Source: Oscheius tipulae (lineage: Eukaryota; Nematoda; Chromadorea; Rhabditida; Rhabditidae). Taken from it: a stretch of DNA of 64,000 nt. Positions 56,944 to 64,000 of this stretch are shown piece by piece. Both the position numbers and the translations under genes were made by a program. The notes under the pieces were generated by a model, which did no database searches, was not told the origin of the DNA, and saw only the letters and a list, made by a program, of their open reading frames with translations. The DNA is taken from assembly GCA_037178975.1 (NCBI GenBank), contig JASJZH010000005.1:3720001-3784000 (forward strand). The letters run 5' to 3'. How positions within the stretch are numbered: the stretch's first letter is position 1; each line of letters starts with the position of its first letter.

Positions 56944-59289
56944 ATGTCTGGCTATGACTATGACGGTGGTCCTCCGCAAAAGCGGCAGAGGCCTGAGCGC
57001 GAGACGATCGAGAATCCTCCTGAGTTTTTCAACACGAGTGAGGTTCCGTCGAAGGTTCTTCATGTGGGAGATCTCCATCCTCGAGTTTGTTTTCTCGCTC
57101 AGTTCCCTCTTAAAACGAAATTAAGGCACAAGAACCGGATCTCTTAGAGGCTTTCGGGCGCTTCGGACGAATCGCTTATGTCGTCATTAAACGACAGCCA
57201 AGGAACAATATGGGACTTGTTGAATTCGATTCTATGGATGGTAGAGAGTTTGAAACTCAACAAAAACTGTCTATTCAGGTTCGGCTAGCGCCATGGTTGG
57301 CATCCAGTCGCAGCCCGCCAACGTTTGTCAGCAACCCGTCACTGTCAACTACTCTGCCATACAAAAGATTCCCCGTTTCGGCTTCGAGTCAGACTGTCCG
57401 AACAAGGTTCTGGTCGTGTTTGTATCCAACGTTCAGTTCAACATCAATGCCTTCACCCTGCACGACATCTGCAAGGCTCACGGAACTGTTCTTCGCGTCG
57501 CCGTAGTCAAACGTCATCCCATTTTGACGGCTCTTATTGAATTCGAGACGATTGAGATGGCGAAGACTTGCAAGTATGCGATCAATGGGGCAGACATCTA
57601 CACTAACAGCTGCACCATAAAGGTTGAATTCGCCAAGGTACCTTTTTTTTCTTCCTGTTTTAGAGAAAAACTGTTTTAGATTCCGAATGTTCGCATAACT
57701 ATTCCCGATGACGATCATGCCGACTTCACTGGCGGTCCTCCTGCAGGTTTGTTCATTTCTTCATATTTTTTTCACAGTTGCTGGTACGGTAAGAGGCTAA
57801 TACGAGATGAGAGATAGCACAGAGACAAAGATGGTCACGGACGAGAACAGAGTCACAGCCAGAAGACAAAGAAGATGGACTTGAAAGTGAGAAAACACTG
57901 GACAGCTCACAGTCCGACACTCGGCTAAACGAGTTCTTCTTCAGGTTGTGCCGCTTGGGCTCCTGGATGGCTGCAGACTCTGGTCCGTTGGGACCCTTTG
58001 TGTTACTTTACTGACGCGTGGTATGTACTGGAGGCTCTCTTTCATTCTTCTTCGCGATTCATATTATTCTCTGCTTTTTAGAGAACCCCCAACATCCTGG
58101 ACGTAGAACTCTAATGGGTGCACCTCCAGATCGCCCAGCTTATCCTGGTGCTGCTCCCTACGGGTAAACTTTTTTGTTTTGTATCCAAAAATTTGCGAGT
58201 TTAGAGCTCCTGGTGGATACGGACGTGATGCTCGTGGTCTGGGAGGAGGATATGCACGTGATTCTCGTAGTAGTGGAGACGGATATGGTGCTCCGCCGCC
58301 GCCGCCTCCTCCGCCGGTTGATCCCGCTCGTGCTTGGGAGCAGAACTACGGCCTAGATCAGTATCCATCTTGGCGACCGGCTGCTCCGTTGCTCGACGGA
58401 TCAGGAGACTACCGAGGCCGATTTGATACTCCAGATGGTCGCGGCCCGAACGAGCTCCTGGCTGGTGGACCTGGCTGTTGCCTTCTGATCGGTGGTCTGG
58501 ATCATTCGAAGATCAACTGCGACAAGCTGTTCAATCTGCTCTGCAGCTATGGCAACATCTTGCGTATCATGTTCATGAGGAAGAAGACGGACTTGGCTCT
58601 CGTCGAGATGGGTCATCCCTACCATGCTCAGGATTGTGTCCAGAATCTGCGGAAGATTACTGCTCTCGGCATGGAAATTGAAGTGAGCAGAAGTAACCAG
58701 CCCGGTGTCAACCATGTCAAGTAGCCTTTTTTGTTGATCTCTCTCATTTCAACTCCAGTGATCCGTTTGCTTTGCCCGATGGTACTCTCAGCTACAAAGA
58801 CTTCTCGACTCTGAAGCTCAATCGTTATACCACGAGGGAGAATGCCGACAAGAACAGACCGTGTCCACCGCAGTCCTGTCTTCACTGGTTCAATGCTCCT
58901 CCCGACATGGACGAGGCCAAGCTCAAGGAGGTGTGCTCTTTTTTTGGCCAACAAAAATCAAATTTTAGGCTCTGACCAAGGCTGGTGTTTCTCCTCCCAT
59001 CAATGTGACCCAGCACAGACTGCATACTGGCCGTTCCGCCGCTGGCACTTGTGAATTTGCCTCGGTTCAGGATGCCACCGAAGCTCTGATTGTGGCAAAT
59101 CACACACCCGTCATTTCTCCTGATTCTCGCGTAATTTCCTTTTTTTGTACTGGTAGAACCAGCCAATTTTAGAACCCTTACATGCTGAAGTTAGCCTACA
59201 CCAAAGCCCGCGGCCACAACGATATGTACGATCGCGGAGGACAGAACTGGGGACAGGCTCCGTCGACTCATCCCTATGGAAGAACCTGA
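56944..59289 (+). CDS. HNRNPL: heterogeneous nuclear ribonucleoprotein L
   Basis: An RNA-binding splicing regulator. MSGYDYDGGPPQKRQRPERE is followed by RRM1 (VLHVGDLHPRV, LLEAFGRFGRIAYVVIKRQ), RRM2 (NKVLVVFVSNVQFNINAFTL, HGTVLRVAVVKRHP, ALIEFETIEMAKTCKYAI), and a Gly/Pro-rich linker with a PPPPPPPP run near 58300. RRM3 follows (GCCLLIGGLDHSKINCDKLF, YGNILRIMFMRKKTDLALVE), then the conserved SYKDFS...NRY segment and RRM4 (LHWFNAPPDMDEAKLKE to NPYMLKLAY). The stop is 59287-59289, with AATAAA at 59395. At least ten exons. The tail from about 58670 is the source of the duplicate at 54550-55150. Corresponds to smooth in flies and hrpl-1-type genes in nematodes. Confidence 0.9.
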
Positions 59290-59499
59290 TTTCTGTTACA
59301 TGTATGCCACCTCTATTCCTACCTAACCCCCCTTTTCCAACATTCTCTTCGATGGTTTTCATTATTTATTGAGCAATTATTAATCTGTTCTGCTAATAAA
59401 CCGTCCTGTTATGATCGTACATGTGTGCTGGAACCGTTTGCTTTCATTTGCGTATTTTTTAATGCCTGTTCTCATTAGACAAGTAATTTTGTTGCGCAG

Positions 59500-60598
59500 A
59501 TGACCTCCTCCGAGAAAGTCAAAAGTCTTATGGCCGAGAGAGATGAGCTCGATCGAAAGATTCAAGAGAATCGGCTCGTGCTCGAAGTGGTATGTTCTCT
59601 TTGAAGGCTCCTGCTGAAGTTCATTTGTTTAGAACAACTGCACGATGGATTCTCCCCTCGTCGATGAAGAAGGCTTTCCCATTGCCACGATCGACGTCAA
59701 TGCTGTTCGTCATGCTCGGCATGATATCATCTGCCTCGAGTACGAATTTTATGTGAAAAATAAAAGAAAATGAGCTCAGGAACGATCGAAAAGCCCTGAC
59801 GGACAAACTGCACGAGGAGCTCGAGCAGCTTCACGAGAAGGACAAGTTGAATAGCAAGATGGAAATCACGGAGGAAGAGGCTCCAGTACATCGCACCTCA
59901 AATACGCCCTTTGCCAAGGTATTCATGTGTTTTCGTTTTCAAAGTACACTTGCTGTTTTTTTGTAAACAAAATCTGTTGACGTAAACAACCGTTCATTAC
60001 AGGTCTCCTCGGTCACTTCTGGTTCTCCAGGCGACTTAGATGGCTTCAAAAGCGGCGACCTGATTATTCAGTACGGAAATCTTCACCATGGCAACTTCAG
60101 CGACGTCAAACAGGTGGCCGAGATCACGAACAAGAATGAGAATGTGGGTTTAGGTGTTTTGTTATCACTGACCAACCTCTTCTATTCATATTAGTAACTT
60201 CCTTAGTTCCGGTCTAAATCCTTGTCCCGCATCACAATTATCCTGTCCTTATCAAGCTGCTCTTGTCATGTTGACAATTGTTCGCGTTACTAGCAGTCAG
60301 TAGCCGGTGAATTGAAATTGTTCTTCAAAGAAGCGCTAGATTCGTCGGCCTGGAGTAACAAATAGTGACCCAATGAACGAGCCAACTGTTTCGACGAGAG
60401 AACAATTGTATCGTAACCACATGGTCTATAGCTCTTATAATTTGTAAACTGAGTAACCTTTCCCTCTTTTAGAAATCCATTCGCGTGACCGTCATTCGAG
60501 CTGGTCGTCCTGTCCGACTGGAGATTCGTCCTCGAAAGTGGAACGGCAACGGACTTCTGGGCTGTGGAATCACTCCCGAAAAGGCCGAATCAATGTAA
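59500..60598 (+). CDS. PSMD9: 26S proteasome non-ATPase regulatory subunit 9 (p27 assembly chaperone)
   Basis: A chaperone for the proteasome base ATPases RPT3/RPT6 (Nas2 in yeast). ATG 59500 directly follows GCGCAG. The N-terminal coiled coil (VKSLMAERDELDRKIQENRL) leads to SPLVDEEGFPIATIDVNAVR, the family signature for binding the ATPase tail, then HARHDIICLENDRKALTDKL. The PDZ-like domain follows (FAKVSSVTSGSPGDLDGFKS, GDLIIQYGNL), and IRVTVIRAGRPVRLEIRP comes after a roughly 330-nt intron. The protein ends LLGCGITPEKAESM at 60596-60598. Length about 200 residues, normal for the family. Confidence 0.93.
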
Positions 60599-60738
60599 TT
60601 GACTCCAATTTTAACCGGTGACTATAGTTTATGGGTACAATGAACATTTTTTTTTAAATGTTCTTCTTGTCAGTTTCAGTTGGTTCTCTTGTTACTTGCT
60701 TACGATTTTTGCCAGAAGCTTATTGAAAATGTAGAGCC

Positions 60739-62429
60739 ATGTTAAAAGCAGTCGATCCGACTGCCCTGGCCAAGTACGACCATCTGATCGGGGGAATATG
60801 TAGCGGAATAGCGAGTACAGCCGTCTGTCATCCGTTGGATCTGCTCAAGACACGCTTTTCAGGTGCTTTTTTCTCGTATCCCAATAATTCCAACCACATT
60901 TTAGCAAACGAAGGATCAAATCCCCTGAGGCCGAAATACACGGGATACTACGACGCCACGAGGCAGATCGTCCGCTTGAGCGGTCTCCGCGGCCTCTACA
61001 AAGGATTCATTCCAAATGTTACGGGAAATGCTCTTGCCTGGGGTCTATTCTTTCCAGTGTATGCCACTTTAATCATATTTTTCAAAGAAAGTTTAGATAC
61101 AACGAGACGAAGAAAATGATCGAAGTCTCTCCGATGTGGGAAACCCCAGCAATGTTTCTCTGTGGAATGTTCGCCGGAACCTGTGTCATGTCCATCACCA
61201 ATCCTATCTGGGTCACCAAAGTCAGGTAAACCTTTATATCAAATATATCTTTCAAATTTCAATGTCTTCATAGTCCTCTCAGTTGTGCTCGTCCCGACTC
61301 TTTTTCTCCATGTCTAGTTCAATTTGTCCTTGTCGGCTTGTCGTTGTTTACATCTTCCTGCTCACAAATTGACAAGTTGTCTTGTCGTATCCCTGCTCTT
61401 TCAACAGGTTTTGATTATTAGACCTAAAGGTTATCTGTTTAGTCATCCCTTAGAAACTTACTTCCTGTTTACTGTCAGAAAATGCTTGTGAAAAAACCTC
61501 CGTTCTGAATGACTCGTCTTTGTGAACATTCTCTCACACACTCACGAAAGACTTCCCTTCTATGCAAACTCTTGTCGAACTTTCTCCTTTTCCGCATATG
61601 TTTCAACTGTTCCTTTTCTCTGTTGATCACGTTCTTCTTGCTGCTATTTACTCTACCAAGAGTTGCTAGCGTATATGCTCCGGTAGGTTTTGATATGTTG
61701 CACCAAATCCGTAGCTAATCTGGGAGTTTCGCGTTAGATGCCTATATATACGGCCACGGTAAGATGATAGTCAAGTTACAACCGAGTTGCCCACCTTCCT
61801 TGTTAGCCCTCATAATTTGTTGATTTACCAACCGAATATCTTCTTCAGACTGATGCTGCAGTACGAGAACGCGGGTCCAAAAAAATACAACGGGATGTTC
61901 GATTGTTTCCGGAAGATCTACGCCGAGGAAGGAGTCAGTGGCTGGTACAGGGTCAGTTATTTCTTTTTTCACGCTAAAAATGCGGTTATAGGGCTTTCTG
62001 ATTGGCCTGGTTGGAACAATTCACGGCGGACTCCAGATCACAATCTACAATCTGCTGAAGGACTGGCGCTGTAGGATACACCGTGTGCCAATGGACTCAC
62101 CTTTGTCGAACTTCGAGACGGTCTACTGCTCGGCAATTTCGAAAATCATTGCCACGACTGCCATCTTTCCATACCAGGTTTTACGGACTAGGTTACAGGT
62201 ATTTTAGTCATTTTTTGGGTTTAAAATAGTGTTAAAGGATCACAACGTCCGAAATAGGGGCATAATGGCCACGACGAGGCGTATAGTTGCTCAAGAAGGC
62301 GCCGGAGGACTGTACAAGGGCTGTCTGATGGCTAATATTCGACTGCTTCCGGCCGCTCTGGTCACTTTTGTCACCTACGAGAACATTCGTCACTACATTC
62401 GGGCTCTTGGAACCGAAGAAGCTCAGTGA
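60739..62429 (+). CDS. SLC25A32: mitochondrial folate/FAD carrier
   Basis: An inner-membrane solute carrier with three tandem carrier repeats. MLKAVDPTALAKYDHLIGGI is followed by the first Px(D/E)xx(K/R) motif (HPLDLLKTRF), RGLYKGFIPNVTGNALAWGL, the second (TNPIWVTKVRLMLQYENAGP), GMFDCFRKIYAEEGVSGWYR, the third (FPYQVLRTRLQ) and LLPAALVTFVTYENIRHYIR, ending at 62427-62429. PIWVTK with RLMLQY and the PYQV(L/V)R third motif are those of SLC25A32 and its yeast homologue FLX1. The substrate (tetrahydrofolate or FAD) cannot be decided from sequence. One intron (about 61229-61849) of roughly 620 nt holds nothing recognisable. Confidence 0.9.
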
Positions 62430-63222
62430 TCTCCTCCAATTTTTAGCAAGTTTTAGTTTTACCCGGTTGTGCCATTAGAATAGATTTTTATACGGTAAAA
62501 ACTGTTTCGCTGGAGATATCACATGATTTCTTGTGCAGAAACGGAGATAGATAGATAGACCAAAGGCCTTCAAGCGACTCACGTGCGCTGACCACAAACA
62601 AACAAGTCCCCCTCTCTCGCTCCCAGCATTGATCGCTGCTATCTCATAAACAACGCTTGTTTTGTGACAGAACTTCCTCTCGCCCTCGTTGAAACAACTG
62701 TCGTGTTCGTCTGTTCCCACGATGAAACGAAGAACGAGCAACTTTGGGGCGTTTCTTTATTGGAAGTGGTATAAGAGGGTTTCTTTTTGCATGGGCGTTG
62801 AGTAGAGATAGCTCTCTAGGACTGGAGTAGCTTGATTGTATCTCACACTCCATTCCTTGACCGATTCTCCCCGTGACCAAAACTCCTTTTGCGGTTTACG
62901 TCCATAGGTTACCTTGAAGTTGTAAAAGTAATAGTTAGGTATTGTTACGAAGGCTTTTGTGTCATGCGGTTCGTGTTAGAGAGATTGCGAACGAAATCAA
63001 ACGAAAATTTGAAGAAGCGTTTTGAAAAATTCACAGCATTTGTTCAGTCACTGAGTCGAATTTCTTTAAAAGGCGCATGGACGTTGTTTCTTCTCCTCTT
63101 GTTCTCTTGTTTTTTCTGACCATGCCTCTTGACCAAAGTACTATCTGATAAGAGATGTCTTGACCATATGTGTTCCAAACAAACAACTCTTTTTTAGCTA
63201 GTCCTATGTTAGGCTCCTAGAA
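62430..63222. other. intergenic, no gene seen
   Basis: About 790 nt between SLC25A32 and NNT. Short open frames on both strands lack family or splice support. Confidence 0.5.
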
Positions 63223-64000
63223 ATGATTCTCCTGATCAGAAGAAGTCCTTACTCTGTAGTCTTCCGCTGTCTTTCATCCTTCAATGGGATTCCGTACAGT
63301 AGTCTTACAGTCTCGGCTCCAAAGGAGACCTTCGAAGGTAGTTTCCGAATCGAAAGACGAAGATAGAATCATTTTAGGAGAGAGACGAGTTGCCCTGTCT
63401 CCGACCACTGTTCACACTCTGGTCAAGAAGGGATTCAGGGTTAAGATAGAGTCAGGAGCGGGTTTAGGTGCTAATTGGTCCGATACCGAGTTTCTGACAA
63501 ACGGAGCCAGTATCGTTGAGCAGAAAGATGTCAACAATGCTGACATTGTTCTGAAGGTTTGTACGAAAAGGGTAGAGTGATCGGCCTGTAGGTCAGACCG
63601 CCGTCGGTGGAAGACATTCCACTCTTCAATGAAGGAGCCACGTTAATCTCTTTCATCCAACCAGTTGTGAACAAGGATCTTGTCTCTAAGTTGGCAGACC
63701 AGAAGCTGACAGTGCTGGCAATGGATTGTATTCCGAGAATATCCAGGGCACAGGTGGGTGTATGCAATGACAAGGAACCTTTATAGGTCTTCGACGCTCT
63801 CTCCTCGATGGCCAACATTGCCGGTTACCGAGCAGTCATCGAAGCTGCTCACCACTTTGGTCGCTTCTTCACTGGGCAGATTACTGCAGCTGGAAAGGTA
63901 GACACAGCCTCTTACTCTTCTTCAATAGAACCCAGGTTCCTCCAGCAAAAGTTCTAGTAATTGGAGGAGGAGTTGCTGGACTCAGTGCTATTGGAACAGC
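63223..64000 (+). CDS. NNT: NAD(P) transhydrogenase, mitochondrial (5' part)
   Basis: A proton-pumping inner-membrane enzyme that reduces NADP+ with NADH. ATG 63223 starts a mitochondrial-type leader ([20 protein letters not shown]), followed by [20 protein letters not shown] over a 40-nt intron. The alanine-dehydrogenase/PNT N-domain then shows [63 protein letters not shown] and [20 protein letters not shown]. The gene runs off the window at the start of the NAD-binding Rossmann motif ([11 protein letters not shown]). Introns at about 63337-63376, 63556-63592, 63754-63787 and 63898-63936. The ORF at 63284 is an unspliced alternative start and not preferred. Confidence 0.95.

Overview
The window is eukaryotic and metazoan. 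Nearly every gene is interrupted by very short GT-AG introns (mostly about 33-50 nt), genes are packed on both strands, and the products are typical animal ones: alpha-spectrin, DP, GINS2, a REC8-type kleisin, NDC1, hnRNP L, XYLT, PIG-C, TOMM20 and NNT. One gene resembles a nematode serpentine (SRT-like) chemoreceptor. Many start codons sit 0-30 nt after a pyrimidine-AG 3' splice site, as expected for spliced-leader trans-splicing. Together these point to a compact invertebrate genome, most likely a nematode, but the phylum is an inference. I saw no rRNA, tRNA, CRISPR array or bacterial-type operon.

Layout. 1-5.1 kb (+): the 3' part of an unrecognised gene, THUMPD1/TAN1, and transcription factor DP. 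6.2-8.6 kb (-): TRUB2-like protein and ribosomal protein S4. 9.0-23.8 kb (+): POLR2K, a complete alpha-spectrin with two candidate 15-nt microexons, and nucleoporin NDC1. 24.3-31.5 kb (-): an ER coiled-coil protein and then a large intron-rich gene for a protein-primed family B DNA polymerase of the Polinton/Maverick-adintovirus type. 31.6-34.7 kb: a CLCC1-like membrane protein (+) tail-to-tail with GINS2 (-), with a decayed copy of the polymerase 5' end between. 36-41.4 kb: a broken 23-residue-repeat (STPR-like) gene, a REC8-type kleisin and a small mitochondrial-type protein. 42-49 kb: a poorly resolved Cys-rich single-pass protein whose large intron carries a maT/mariner-like element, the chemoreceptor, a MITE and a small possibly N-myristoylated protein. 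49.2-64 kb: xylosyltransferase (-), then on + TOMM20, a GLI-type zinc-finger gene apparently fused to a copy of the hnRNP L tail, PIGC, the parental hnRNP L, PSMD9, SLC25A32 and the 5' part of NNT.

The most interesting object is the polymerase gene. All the landmarks of a Polinton-type PolB can be followed through about fifteen exons without a stop codon, yet every catalytic motif I can locate is altered (exonuclease I and II, polymerase motifs A, B and C), and no other Polinton gene lies nearby. This looks like an exapted, catalytically inactive viral-type polymerase. Second is the zinc-finger/hnRNP L chimera made by a local duplication. Four repeat structures with clear termini (an autonomous-size transposon and three MITE or hairpin elements) lie in introns or between genes.
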